A stretch of 64,000 bases of DNA, from the NCBI GenBank assembly GCA_017795105.1, contig CP051247.1, forward strand, positions 4,992,001 through 5,056,000, written 5' to 3'. Numbering within the stretch: the first letter of the stretch is position 1; each line of letters begins with the position of its first letter. The notes below the pieces were generated by a model. The model was not told where the DNA came from, did not search any database, and worked only from the letters and a program-made list of their open reading frames with translations. Below are positions 9,045 to 18,142 of the stretch, in pieces. A program made the translations under genes and the position numbers. The stretch is from Planctomycetaceae bacterium. GTDB taxonomy: Bacteria > Planctomycetota > Planctomycetia > Planctomycetales > Planctomycetaceae.

Positions 9045-9639
9045 CGATAGGTATCGTCGCTCCGAAGAGCCATCATTGTCTTCGGTCTGGCACCCCCTGA
9101 GGGGCTGTTAACGGGAATCCGGATGCCGTTCGCAAGTGATCGCGTTGCTCACGGGGTTCCTTGTTTCCCAGCTCTATTCCATCAAGCACCAGTCGAGTCA
9201 TAGTCATACCAGCATCATGAGGGTCTGGCAAGACTATCAGGCCGATTTGTAACACTTACCCATTTAGTCTCGTCATTGTCGAGACCCTGTTATCAGGGGT
9301 TTTTTCTAATCCACGCGAATTGCAAAAAATTTCTGCATGAGGTGAACGCCGCATCGGCCGACGCTCCGCCATGTGAGTGACGGATTGGGCAGAAGGCATC
9401 TTCTGAATTTCGTGGGGCTTTCCTGGGCCAGACGGCCAGTTTGTTTGCCTCTCGACGAGAACGCACCATCCCTGCAAAGCAGCTCTCGGCCGGGGCCGGG
9501 GATTCACGCGGGAAAGCATTGAAAGTGAGAACGTGGTCGGGAAAGCGAGCGGTGGCTCGCTGCATCCGAGCATCTTCGAAGAACCGATTCGAGCGGATGA
9601 ACAGAACGACATCCGGCATGGCGGGAGAGAAACCGGCGC
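9045..9639. other. 595-bp gap with hairpins; possible small RNA on the + strand
   Basis: No convincing protein-coding frame is seen here. Several + strand hairpins occur: CCGAAGA/TCTTCGG (9062-9085), a CCCC/GGGG stem at about 9092-9104, and the tandem stems at 9267-9298 that end in a T-run. A terminator with no + strand gene in front of it could mark the end of an untranslated transcript starting somewhere after 9045. The part from 9310 to 9639 shows nothing recognisable. Confidence 0.3.
9267..9305 (+). terminator. Tandem-hairpin terminator without an upstream gene
   Basis: GTCTCG/CGAGAC (6-bp stem, seven-base loop) is followed immediately by CCCTG-TTAT-CAGGG and then six T. The T-run is on the + strand, but no + strand gene ends nearby. 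A similar GTCTCG...CGAGAC hairpin is seen at about 59695-59709. Confidence 0.6.
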
Positions 9640-9843
9640 TTACGCGATTTCCAGCTGGCGGGCGGCAGCGCGACGTTCTTCGATCAATTCCTTGATCTTG
9701 CAGCGGCAGCACATGCAGCCGGTTCCGGCTTCCGTCATCCGGGCAACCTGTTCGACGGTGTCGGCCGAGAAGATCGAGATCGCTTGTTCGACGGTCTCGC
9801 GGGAGACGCCGAGACAGCGGCAGAGCGGCTTGGATTCTGACAC
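9640..9843 (-). CDS. Bfd-like [2Fe-2S] ferredoxin
   Basis: A 67-residue protein with the layout of bacterioferritin-associated ferredoxin. CRC lies at residues 8-10, followed by a helix pair (VSRETVEQAIS, ADTVEQVARMTEAG) and a closing cysteine group CMCCRCK at 43-49 that supplies the C-x2-C half of the cluster site. Bfd proteins pass electrons to bacterioferritin to release stored iron. No bacterioferritin gene is next to it. A Fur-like palindrome lies 57 bases upstream of the start, which fits iron-responsive control. It has two more cysteines than the minimal four, so cluster ligation needs care. Confidence 0.85.
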   Translation of the reverse strand: MSESKPLCRCLGVSRETVEQAISIFSADTVEQVARMTEAGTGCMCCRCKIKELIEERRAAARQLEIA

Positions 9844-10252
9844 GGGATACGCCTCGGGGAGTTACAACAAACTTGGGCGGGATTCGCGGGGTCTGCAATT
9901 GAGACTCAGTCTCATTAGCGGAAATTGTCTGCATCCGGGGACGCTCCGTCAATCAGAACTTTTGCATATTTTGCGAAATCGGTGAAAAGACTGAGAACCT
10001 GACCGGTGCACATGTTCCCCAGCTCTGGCCCGTGGAATCGGCGTAAGTCCTTCAACCGGGAGAGTTTCGCGCGAGCAGTCAGGCGGCTTTCGGGAAACCG
10101 CGACTTCCCCGCTGCTCCGTCAGACCTGTTCTATACTTGCAACGTTGAGTGATGCCGCGCAGCGACGTCCGCTGGCCCAAGCTGCGCATCCTTTCTGGAG
10201 TCACTCGTCGCCCGATTCTCTCGATTGATCGATTGCACAGGACATTTCCCCG
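9844..10252. other. 409-bp divergent intergenic region
   Basis: This gap separates the leftward ferredoxin gene from the rightward methyltransferase gene. It holds the Fur-like palindrome at 9900-9914. The rest shows no open frame with a credible start and no hairpin with a T-run. Confidence 0.5.
9900..9914. promoter_or_regulatory. Fur-like operator upstream of the Bfd-like gene
   Basis: TGAGACT-C-AGTCTCA is a perfect 7-1-7 inverted repeat, the geometry of Fur boxes (model TGATAAT-N-ATTATCA, five of seven positions matched in each half), flanked by A/T. It lies 57 bases before the ferredoxin start. The assignment to Fur is inference from geometry and target. Confidence 0.5.
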
Positions 10253-11251
10253 ATGAAATGGCAGCTTAAAGCCGGTATCCTCAGGCATTTAAGTCGATGG
10301 CCGGGTGGTAAGAACGCTTACCTGGCGATTCAGCGACTGCTCGGCACGACTCGGCCGCAATCCCGCCGGGATCTGACGCGTGCGATCGAACTTGTCGAGC
10401 TGATCCGAGAAGCTGGTCAGCAGGTCGAAGGACATCGTGTCTTCGAAATCGGCACCGGCTGGCATCCGTTCACACCACTCGCCCTTTATCTGGCAGGGGC
10501 TGATCACATCGAAACTGTGGACGTTAATCCCTGGCTGTCGCTCTCCTCGGCCAAATCGGCCGTCGACAGTGCGGAACGGGACCTCGAGTGGTACTCCGAA
10601 AAGCTCCAATTGAACCAGACAGCCGTTCGCGATCGCTACGAACGCATCGATTTTGAAGCGAAGAATCTGGACGACTTTCTCGCTTCATTTCGATGTCACT
10701 ACGTCTACCCCGGCGACGCGACCGCTTCCGGGCAACCTGCGGACAGCTTCGACTTTGTAGTGAGCTCGAACGTCCTCGAGCATATCCCGGAAGAAATCCT
10801 GCGTCAGATCAGCCGCGAGAGTCTTCGTATTCTGAAACCGGGCGGTCTGGCCGTGCACCGTTTCAACCCCGGCGATCACTACGCGAACGATGACTCCCGC
10901 ATCAGTACCGGACATTTCCTCCGCTTTTCGCCTGACCAGTGGGAGCATTACGGCAGCGGGCTGGCCTATCACAATCGTCTTCGCTGCAGCCAGTACTCGA
11001 AACTGTTCCGCGAAGCTGGTTTTCTTTCACTCATTGAGGAAACGCGCGTCGACCCTCGGGTGCTCGAAGAAATCAAAGCCGGATCTCAACCGCTGGCTCC
11101 GGAGTTCGCCGATCTGCTGCCGGAAGATCTCGCCGCCGATTACATGTGGACGGTCGGGATGAAGGGGCATGTCGAAATGCCCGCCACGGGAGCCAGTCCC
11201 GCAACGCGGACACCGACAACTCAGGACGTCTCGGAAACATTCACCTCCTGA
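10253..11251 (+). CDS. Class I SAM-dependent methyltransferase
   Basis: A 332-residue protein with a Rossmann-type methyltransferase core. The SAM-binding motif I is VFEIGTGWHPF (about residues 63-73), followed by an acidic strand end in ETVDVNPW, then DSFDFVVSSNVLEHIPEEIL (motif IV plus post-helix) and RILKPGGLAVHRF. There is a long insertion between motifs I and IV (residues ~100-160). The last 25 residues look disordered (PATGASPATRTPTTQ). It precedes a GT2 glycosyltransferase by 14 bases, so the pair is probably an operon acting on a surface glycan or lipid carrier. The methyl acceptor is unknown. Confidence 0.85.
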   Translation: MKWQLKAGILRHLSRWPGGKNAYLAIQRLLGTTRPQSRRDLTRAIELVELIREAGQQVEGHRVFEIGTGWHPFTPLALYLAGADHIETVDVNPWLSLSSAKSAVDSAERDLEWYSEKLQLNQTAVRDRYERIDFEAKNLDDFLASFRCHYVYPGDATASGQPADSFDFVVSSNVLEHIPEEILRQISRESLRILKPGGLAVHRFNPGDHYANDDSRISTGHFLRFSPDQWEHYGSGLAYHNRLRCSQYSKLFREAGFLSLIEETRVDPRVLEEIKAGSQPLAPEFADLLPEDLAADYMWTVGMKGHVEMPATGASPATRTPTTQDVSETFTS

Positions 11252-11265
11252 AGGGAAATCGCATC

Positions 11266-12459
11266 ATGGTCCAGGCACTTTTCTGGGTATCGATCGGTCT
11301 GATCGTCTATTCCTACGCGATCTATCCCCTGTTTCTGTTTGCCATGGTGAGGCTGCAGCGGAAGAGCGACTCGGTCGCCTCCGCGCCATCCCCGCATGAG
11401 CTGCCGAAGATCTCGCTGATCATCGCGGCTTACTGCGAAGAGGACGTGATCCTGCAGCGAGTTCACAATGCCCTGATGCTCGACTATCCGGCTGATCGGA
11501 TTGAAGTTCTCATCGGAGTCGACGGGAACCTGGATGCCACGGGAGAACTGGTCGACTCCGTCGAGGACGACCGCATCAAGCTGCATCAGTTCCCCATCCG
11601 TCGCGGCAAAGCCTCGGTTCTGAACGACTGTGCCAAAATCGCGACCGGCGATATTTTGATGTTCTCGGACGCGAACACGTTCTGGGATGCCGATGCTGCG
11701 AAGCGTCTGGCCATGCCGTTTGTCGACGAATCGGTCGGAGGTGTCGTCGGACGACTGATTCTGACCGATGCGGCGACCGGGAAGAATTGCGATGGCCTCT
11801 ACTGGAAGTACGAAAATGTGCTCAAAGAATGGGAGGGGCAGATCGGAGCACTGCTGGGTGCGAACGGAGCGATCTACGCGATGCGGAAGTCTCTCTGGAA
11901 TCCAATCCCCGCCCATACAATCGTGGACGATTTCCTGATCGGTATGCGAATCCATCGGCAACGCAAGCAATTGCTCTACGACAAGCAGGCGATTGCCCGG
12001 GAAGAAACCGCGCCGACGATTCACGACGAATTCCGCCGCCGGGCTCGAATCGGAGCCGGGGGCTTTCAGTCTCTCTTCTGGATGTCGAAACTGCTCTCGC
12101 CGACCTATGGCAAAGTCAGCTGGGCTTTCTGGTCCCACAAAGTGCTCCGCTGGATCGGCCCGCTGCTCATGGTCATCGCCTTCGGGGCCAATCTTGTCCT
12201 GGCGGATCAGCCTCTGTATTTGAACCTGCTCATAGCACAGGGCCTGTTCTATGCCATCGCTCTGTGCGGAGCGTTGCTCCCGTTCCCGGGAGCGGTCGGA
12301 AAGCTCGTACGGGTCTTCTGGATGTTCGTGAACATGAACGCAGCTCTGGCGGTGGGTTTCTTCCGCTGGCTTTCCCACGCTCAGTCGGGAACCTGGAGTC
12401 GCACGAATCGCTCGGCCAGTGAACTGCGGGTTGATCCCGCCGAAGCCGTGCTGAAGTAG
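11266..12459 (+). CDS. Membrane GT2 glycosyltransferase
   Basis: A 397-residue family 2 glycosyltransferase. The N-terminal helix (about residues 4-25) anchors it. The GT-A domain shows ISLIIAAYCEEDVILQ, the DGNLDAT nucleotide-binding Asp, FSDANTFWDADA with the DxD-like motif, GANGAIYAMRKS, and IVDDFLIGMRI with the likely catalytic Asp pair. The RRRARIGAGGFQSLFW segment sits where processive enzymes have QxxRW. Two or three C-terminal membrane helices follow (from about residue 300). The open frame continues upstream, but this ATG has GAAGGGAAA in front and begins the anchor helix. It forms a pair with the preceding methyltransferase. Confidence 0.88.
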   Translation: MVQALFWVSIGLIVYSYAIYPLFLFAMVRLQRKSDSVASAPSPHELPKISLIIAAYCEEDVILQRVHNALMLDYPADRIEVLIGVDGNLDATGELVDSVEDDRIKLHQFPIRRGKASVLNDCAKIATGDILMFSDANTFWDADAAKRLAMPFVDESVGGVVGRLILTDAATGKNCDGLYWKYENVLKEWEGQIGALLGANGAIYAMRKSLWNPIPAHTIVDDFLIGMRIHRQRKQLLYDKQAIAREETAPTIHDEFRRRARIGAGGFQSLFWMSKLLSPTYGKVSWAFWSHKVLRWIGPLLMVIAFGANLVLADQPLYLNLLIAQGLFYAIALCGALLPFPGAVGKLVRVFWMFVNMNAALAVGFFRWLSHAQSGTWSRTNRSASELRVDPAEAVLK

Positions 12460-12486
12460 CGGATCACTTAGCAGGCAGGAATGAAA

Positions 12487-12523
12487 AAGAACCCCGGAAA
12501 GAAAAACTCTTTCCGGGGTTCTT
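12487..12523. terminator. 16-bp perfect hairpin, probable bidirectional terminator
   Basis: The arms AAGAACCCCGGAAAGA and TCTTTCCGGGGTTCTT pair perfectly around a five-base loop, 27 bases after the GT2 stop. The minus-strand reading is followed by further T, so it may work in both directions. Confidence 0.75.
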
Positions 12524-12680
12524 ACAGTGCAGGACCTGTGTCCGGGCCACTACGCGACAGGTGTATCGCGCCCCGAAGCAACTCGCTGCTTAGTCGTTTC
12601 GGGAGGACTTCACAGATCCTGCAAAGTTCGCTGCTGGCACCTGAAACGGAGGCCCTTTCTGGAATCTACACAGAAAAAGA

Positions 12681-12713
12681 AAAAACCGACGGAAAAGTTT
12701 TCCCATCGGTTTC
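12681..12713 (-). terminator. Terminator of the 12750-13580 gene
   Basis: ACCGA-x-GGAAAA and TTTTCC-x-TCGGT form a stem with a one-base apex. Read on the minus strand it is followed by a long T-rich run. It lies about 40 bases past the stop of the leftward gene. Confidence 0.65.
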
Positions 12714-12749
12714 TGCGACTTTGGAACCAGTGATTCGCCGATCGCCTGT

Positions 12750-13580
12750 TCACTCAGGGACTTCGCGAGGGGCAGCCGGTTCGACGTCGACCGGACGGTT
12801 GGGATTCCCCGGCGGAGCGGGAGCTTCAAATGGAACCTCGGTCGTGTCGACGGGATCCGGGACTTCATCCTCGGCTGCCCCGGGGGCGGCTCGCGGAGCA
12901 GGGCGAACGACCGCTCCTTCCGGTAAATCGATCGATTCGAGCATCCGCAGGGCCTCCTCTTCGTCCCATTTCGACTCTTCCATGAAGAGGAGGAACACGA
13001 CCTGTTCGCCCCCGTCGCCCGGCAGCAAACCGCTCACGGCTCGGATATCGATCGGCTCTTCCCCTTCAGCTGGCTTGGTGCGACCTTTGGAGAAGGTGAA
13101 TTCAACGTCCTGGCCGTCGATCGTGACGATCCGCGTTTCGCTCTCGGTCACTTCGTAATCGGCATTGCCGACTCGCTCGCGCAGTGATTCTCTCACCTGC
13201 TTCATGAATCGTTCGTCTTGAGCAAGCCGGCCCTGCATCCCGACGATGATCAGGGCTCCCTGATTCTCACCCACTTCGACGACGGTACCGCGAACATTGC
13301 CCAACCCCATCAGGTTCATCGAAGCCGACATCTCCGGGCTGTAATCTTCCGGAAGTTCGATATCGATCAGGTCATTCAACGTGTCCTCGGCGACCTGCGG
13401 ATCTTCATCGATAGTGGGGGCCAGGGAATACAGCGAGATGCCGACGCCGCAGCAACAGAGCAGCATGGCCGCTCCGATTCCGGCCAGCCCCAGCAGCAGG
13501 CAATTCATTCCGCAGCCCCGTTCGGAACGTCGGGGCTCCTCTCCTTCAGGACGAAACACATCGTCGTCGTCAGCAGCCAT
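12750..13580 (-). CDS. Hypothetical single-pass membrane protein
   Basis: A 276-residue protein of no recognised family. An acidic cytoplasmic leader is followed by one membrane helix with a Cys run (LLLGLAGIGAAMLLCCCGVGISLY, approximately residues 27-50). A soluble domain follows (about residues 70-220) with beta-strand-rich text such as VVEVGENQGALIIVG and IVTIDGQDVEFTFSKG, then a Pro/Ala/Glu-rich disordered tail. It has its own terminator and stands alone. The first half of the domain mentions EDYSPEMSASMNLMG, reminiscent of other planctomycete anchor proteins. No function can be assigned. Confidence 0.7.
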   Translation of the reverse strand: MAADDDDVFRPEGEEPRRSERGCGMNCLLLGLAGIGAAMLLCCCGVGISLYSLAPTIDEDPQVAEDTLNDLIDIELPEDYSPEMSASMNLMGLGNVRGTVVEVGENQGALIIVGMQGRLAQDERFMKQVRESLRERVGNADYEVTESETRIVTIDGQDVEFTFSKGRTKPAEGEEPIDIRAVSGLLPGDGGEQVVFLLFMEESKWDEEEALRMLESIDLPEGAVVRPAPRAAPGAAEDEVPDPVDTTEVPFEAPAPPGNPNRPVDVEPAAPREVPE

Positions 13581-13737
13581 GAGTTCACTCTCAGTCAGTC
13601 GGTTCCTGGCATTCCGGTCAATCCCCGCTGGATTGCCGTATGCCTCGATTCTAAATCGGCCGTTCGGAAATGGCAGACCAATTTCGTCCGATGACCGCAG
13701 ATCGAGGGCTCTGTTGTCAACTGGCCTCCATCAACGA

Positions 13738-13774
13738 CAAAAGCCTCCACACCAAAATGGCGAGGAGGCTTTTG
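13738..13774. terminator. Bidirectional-type terminator
   Basis: CAAAAGCCTCC and GGAGGCTTTTG form an 11-bp stem around a 15-base loop. Both flanks give T-rich ends. It lies 24 bases past the stop of the leftward small membrane gene. Confidence 0.7.
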
Positions 13775-13797
13775 TGATCTATGATGATCAGATCTTA

Positions 13798-14052
13798 TCA
13801 GACCTGTTTTTTGGGCAGCGCGATTGAGTAAAGCACCGTGACTGCACCGAAAGCGAGAAGTGAAAATGGCATCCAGTCTGGAGGAGCCAGCTCGTGCTGA
13901 TGGTCTGAGTTCAAGGAGGTAAAATTCTTCAGCACCGGGATTTCGCTGACCTGCGGGTAACTGGCGTCGAAGACAATCCGATCGGTCACGAGAAACATGC
14001 CTCCGCAGAGGACAACGAATAATCCCAGTGACAGAAATACGGACCGGATCAT
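13798..14052 (-). CDS. Small hypothetical membrane protein
   Basis: An 84-residue protein with two predicted membrane helices (residues 2-22, MIRSVFLSLGLFVVLCGG..., and about 61-78, PFSLLAFGAVTVLYS) joined by a polar loop. The open frame could begin 24 codons earlier, but that leader is polar and lacks a ribosome site, while this ATG starts the first helix. No family is recognised. A terminator follows. Confidence 0.55.
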   Translation of the reverse strand: MIRSVFLSLGLFVVLCGGMFLVTDRIVFDASYPQVSEIPVLKNFTSLNSDHQHELAPPDWMPFSLLAFGAVTVLYSIALPKKQV

Positions 14053-14308
14053 GGAAACGCAGTTGGTTCGTGAAGTGCGGTTGGTAGTCAGTTTGATCCC
14101 TGAAACACCAGTTTTATCGGCCACGATCGCGGCTCGGGCTGATCGGGATCGCTCGATTCAGGCATTTTCGTCGCTTGCAGTTCCGACTGTGACGGCTATG
14201 CTTGCAGGTCAGAAAACAGCGATCCTGTGGGCCGTGCTCTCTGCTTGCCGACAGGATCATTTCCTTTGACGACCCTCAAACATCTGACTCACTGAGAAAG
14301 CTTCTGCG

Positions 14309-15388
14309 ATGCGTGCGAATCTGGTCCTGTTGCCCGGCGATGGAATTGGCCCCGAGATTGTCGCTGAGGCCGAAAAGGTGTTGCGTCACATCGCCAGCGA
14401 GCACGGACACGATTTCGAATTCACCACCGGCGAAATCGGCGGCTGTGCCATCGATGCCTACGGCGACCCGCTACCGGAGAAAACGCTCGAACCGTGCCGC
14501 ACGGCCGATGGCATTCTGCTTGGAGCCGTCGGCGGACCGAAGTGGGACGATCCGAACGCCAAGACCCGCCCGGAAGTTGGTCTGCTGAAGATTCGCAAGG
14601 AACTCGGTCTGTTCGCCAACCTGCGTCCGATCAAGCCTTACTCCGCTCTCATCGACGCTTCGCCGCTCAAGCGATCGATCATCGAAGGCGTCGACATCCT
14701 CTTCGTTCGCGAACTGACCGGCGGCATCTACTTCGGCGCCTCGCGCACCGAACAGATCGACGGCGAAGAATCGGCCACCAACGAGATGACCTATCGGGTC
14801 TCCGAAGTTGAACGCGTTGTGCGCGTTGCCGCCAAAGCCGCTCAGACCCGTCGTCAGCATCTGACGTCCGTCGACAAGGCTAACGTCCTCGAAGTTTCGC
14901 GCCTCTGGCGTCGCACGGCCAAGAACGTGGTCGACAAGGAGTTTTCGGAACTCAATTACGATGTTGTCCTCGTCGACGCGATGGCCATGCATCTGATTTC
15001 CCGTCCGCGCGATTTCGACGTGGTCGTCACCGGCAACCTTTTCGGCGATATCCTCACCGATGAAGGCTCGATGCTGCCCGGCTCGCTGGGACTGCTGCCG
15101 TCCGCTTCGCTGGGTGAAGATGGTCCGGGACTTTACGAACCGATTCACGGCTCCGCTCCCGACATCGCCGGCAAGGGCATCGCCAATCCACTGGCAACGA
15201 TTCTTGCCGCCGCCATGATGCTGCGTCACTCGCTCGGCCTGCAGACCGAAGCCGATCAGATCGAAGCCGCGGTCGAGAAGGTCCTCAACGACGGCCATCG
15301 CACCAAGGACATCGCCGCCGGCGGCACCGCCATCAACACGACCCAGATGGGCGAAGAAGTCCTCAAGGCGCTGCAGGCCGCGAAGTAG
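14309..15388 (+). CDS. leuB: 3-isopropylmalate dehydrogenase
   Basis: A 359-residue isocitrate/isopropylmalate dehydrogenase. LeuB oxidises and decarboxylates (2R,3S)-3-isopropylmalate with NAD in leucine synthesis. Seen are LPGDGIGPEIVAEA at the N-terminus, the LeuB-type LLGAVGGPKWD, substrate residues in RKELGLFANLRPIKPY and VRELTGGIYFG, the metal-site Asp in VVTGNLFGDILTDEGSML, and LYEPIHGSAPDIAGKGIANP. The length is normal for LeuB. NAD preference is suggested by the GSAPDIAGKG loop. No other leucine gene is adjacent, so it is a stand-alone locus, as is common in planctomycetes. Confidence 0.96.
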   Translation: MRANLVLLPGDGIGPEIVAEAEKVLRHIASEHGHDFEFTTGEIGGCAIDAYGDPLPEKTLEPCRTADGILLGAVGGPKWDDPNAKTRPEVGLLKIRKELGLFANLRPIKPYSALIDASPLKRSIIEGVDILFVRELTGGIYFGASRTEQIDGEESATNEMTYRVSEVERVVRVAAKAAQTRRQHLTSVDKANVLEVSRLWRRTAKNVVDKEFSELNYDVVLVDAMAMHLISRPRDFDVVVTGNLFGDILTDEGSMLPGSLGLLPSASLGEDGPGLYEPIHGSAPDIAGKGIANPLATILAAAMMLRHSLGLQTEADQIEAAVEKVLNDGHRTKDIAAGGTAINTTQMGEEVLKALQAAK

Positions 15389-15491
15389 TTCCAGCAATCC
15401 TGGCACAGCGCCGGTTTCCCACCGGCCGCCACCGCTGATAGAATCAATCATCCCGTATGGCAGGCCGACGGTGAGTGTCGGGCAAATCGTA

Positions 15492-15675
15492 TCCCTTCGC
15501 CCCCTTCAGGGGGAGACTGAAAATAGTCGCTGCGAAACGCAGCAGGCCCGAAGGGCGGATGAGGGGGCGATCAACAAGCGACGTTGTCCTTAAATTGAAA
15601 TCAACGGCCCACGAAGCATGGGACCCGCATTTCCCCTCACCCTAAACCCTCTCCTCCCCCACGGGGGAGAGGGGA
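15492..15675 (+). repeat. ~185-bp dispersed intergenic repeat, copy 1
   Basis: This segment matches the reverse complement of 59736-59917 over nearly its full length. Shared blocks include CCCTTCGCCCCCTT, GGCCCGAAGGGCGGATGAGG and CCCGCATTTCCCC, and both end in a CCCTCACCCTAA...CTCTCC stretch with a CCCACGGGGG hairpin. It fills most of the 411-bp gap between leuB and the PhyH gene. Confidence 0.85.
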
Positions 15676-15735
15676 TTCAGGCGAACTGATACTTTTTGAT
15701 CGACTCGCCACTACGCGAGTTGACTGCCGTTGGGC

Positions 15736-15763
15736 GTGCCACTGCCGGCTCGTCCAGCAGTGC
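15736..15763. repeat. Short palindromic repeat (GTGCCACTGC family)
   Basis: GTGCCACTGCCGG, CTCGT, CCAGCAGTGC is an imperfect palindrome. A near-identical copy lies at about 28004-28030, downstream of groES1. Confidence 0.65.
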
Positions 15764-15799
15764 GATGATTCGACCAGTCGTGAATGCCAGGAGATTCTG

Positions 15800-16630
<831 letters not shown>

Positions 16631-16637
16631 GCCCCTC

Positions 16638-16885
16638 CCGTACCGGCGGCATCCTGCCGCCGAATGGACGCCGAATCTGAGTAACCTGAGCAACTCAATG
16701 CGATACGCATCAATGATAAACATAGTCAACTGGGGTGGCCCGTCCGCTTCAGCGGGCGGGTCGCGATAGCGACAAGAGGCTGCACCATTCGCGTCTTGAA
16801 CTGGAATCGTGAGGTCTTCGAGATTCAAACCAGCGTCCTCTGATCTGCAACATTGATTCGGCGGCAGGATGCCGCCGCTACGGAA
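16638..16885. repeat. Inverted REP pair enclosing a family-B element
   Basis: The ends are inverted copies of one palindrome: CGGCGGCATCCTGCCGCCGA at 16643-16662 and its complement at 16857-16884, the latter with a CCGTAGCGG-type flank. Between them, 16735-16813 closely matches 46285-46363 (shared CCCGTCCG, GCGGGCGGG, GCGACAAGAGGCTGC and CTGGAATCGT blocks). The whole gap between the PhyH and oxidoreductase genes is repeat. Confidence 0.8.
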
Positions 16886-16913
16886 ATGAACTTCCCTGAG
16901 TCTGGAGCCAACC

Positions 16914-18017
16914 ATGATCCACTCCGGCGACTACCAGCTCGACATCCACCCGCATCTCCCGGAGAATCGCTCCGTTCCCATCGGCTGCATCGGAGCGGGC
17001 TTCATCATGGCTGACTGCCAGCTGCCGGCGTACCTGGCGAACGGACTGACACCCGTCGGCATCGCCTCCCGTACGAAGTCATCCGCGGAATCGGTTGCGG
17101 TTCGACATGGCCTCAAAGTCTACGACTCTTCCTCGGCACTGCTGGCCGATTCCTCGATTCCGGTGATCGACATCGCTGTGCCGCCTGATGTGCAGATCGA
17201 TGTGATCCGCGAAGCGGTCGAGCAGCCGCACATTCGCGGCATCCTCGCGCAAAAACCTCTCGGCATGAATCTGCAGCAGGCTCGCGAAATTGTCGAGATG
17301 TGCGAAGCCGCGGGAGTCACACTGGTCGTCAATCAGAACATGCGATACGACCAGTCGGTGCGAGCGGCGAAGTCACTGCTCAATCAGAACGCCCTCGGCG
17401 AACCGGTTTTCGCCACGATCGATATGCGAGCCGTGCCGCATTGGATGCCCTGGCAGGAACGCCTCGGCTGGCTCACGCTCCGCGTGATGTCGATTCATCA
17501 CCTCGACACATTCCGCTACTGGTTTGGCAACCCGCAACGCGTCTTCGCCAGCATCCGCACCGATCCCCGGACGAAGTTTCCGCATCAGGACGGAATCTGC
17601 ACCTACATCCTCGAATACGAAAACGGCCTCCGCGTCAGCAGCTGGGACGATGTCTGGGCGGGACCGATTTCCGACGGACCGGGCAAGGACATCGGCATCA
17701 ACTGGCGGATCGAAGGCACAACCGGCCTCGCTCGCGGCACCATCGGCTGGCCCGATTATCCCGCCCGTTCCCCGAGCACGCTCGATTTTGTGACGACCGC
17801 AGACCCGGAGACATGGCATCAACCCCGGTGGAACGAAGTCTGGTTCCCCGACGCCTTCGCGGGCCCGATGTGCGAACTGCTCCGCTCCCTCGAAACCGGC
17901 ACCCCCGCCAACCTCAACGCCCGCGACAACCTCTGGACCATGGCACTGGTCGATGCCTGCTACCAGTCCGCCGAAGAACACCGAGCCATCGAAATCGCGG
18001 AACTGATGAGCGAATAA
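16914..18017 (+). CDS. Gfo/Idh/MocA family oxidoreductase
   Basis: A 367-residue NAD(P)-dependent oxidoreductase of the glucose-fructose oxidoreductase/inositol dehydrogenase type. The N-terminal Rossmann motif is VPIGCIGAGFIMADCQLPAY (residues ~21-40). The second motif is AQKPLGMNLQQAREIV, with Gln in place of the Glu of the usual EKP. Next come VNQNMRYDQSVRAAK and the C-terminal domain with MSIHHLDTFRYWFG, where the HHLD supplies the catalytic-region His. The substrate, probably a sugar or cyclitol, is unknown. The start follows a TGGAGC ribosome site. Confidence 0.92.
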   Translation: MIHSGDYQLDIHPHLPENRSVPIGCIGAGFIMADCQLPAYLANGLTPVGIASRTKSSAESVAVRHGLKVYDSSSALLADSSIPVIDIAVPPDVQIDVIREAVEQPHIRGILAQKPLGMNLQQAREIVEMCEAAGVTLVVNQNMRYDQSVRAAKSLLNQNALGEPVFATIDMRAVPHWMPWQERLGWLTLRVMSIHHLDTFRYWFGNPQRVFASIRTDPRTKFPHQDGICTYILEYENGLRVSSWDDVWAGPISDGPGKDIGINWRIEGTTGLARGTIGWPDYPARSPSTLDFVTTADPETWHQPRWNEVWFPDAFAGPMCELLRSLETGTPANLNARDNLWTMALVDACYQSAEEHRAIEIAELMSE

Positions 18018-18018
18018 G

Positions 18019-18088
18019 GATGGCCCAGACGTGCACGTCTGGGTTCCGCAGGAACAGGAAGCCGGTCACCGACGCGGATGAAAAGACC
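18019..18088 (+). repeat. Family-C dispersed repeat, copy 1
   Basis: About 70 bases closely match 21626-21689: GATGGCCCAGACGTGCACGT, then AGGAACAGGAAGCCGGT and GCGGATGAAAAG. The first part is a palindrome (CCCAGACGTGCACGTCTGGG). Confidence 0.8.
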
Positions 18089-18142
18089 AACGCCCCAGCT
18101 GTTTTGGGATCCGTTTAGGGCGATGGGCGGACTTCCTGATAG

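Noticed and set aside
9256..9612. 118-codon leftward frame after the Bfd-like gene
   Set aside because: It is Arg/Ser/Pro-rich with no domain and covers the + strand terminator hairpins; it looks like chance.
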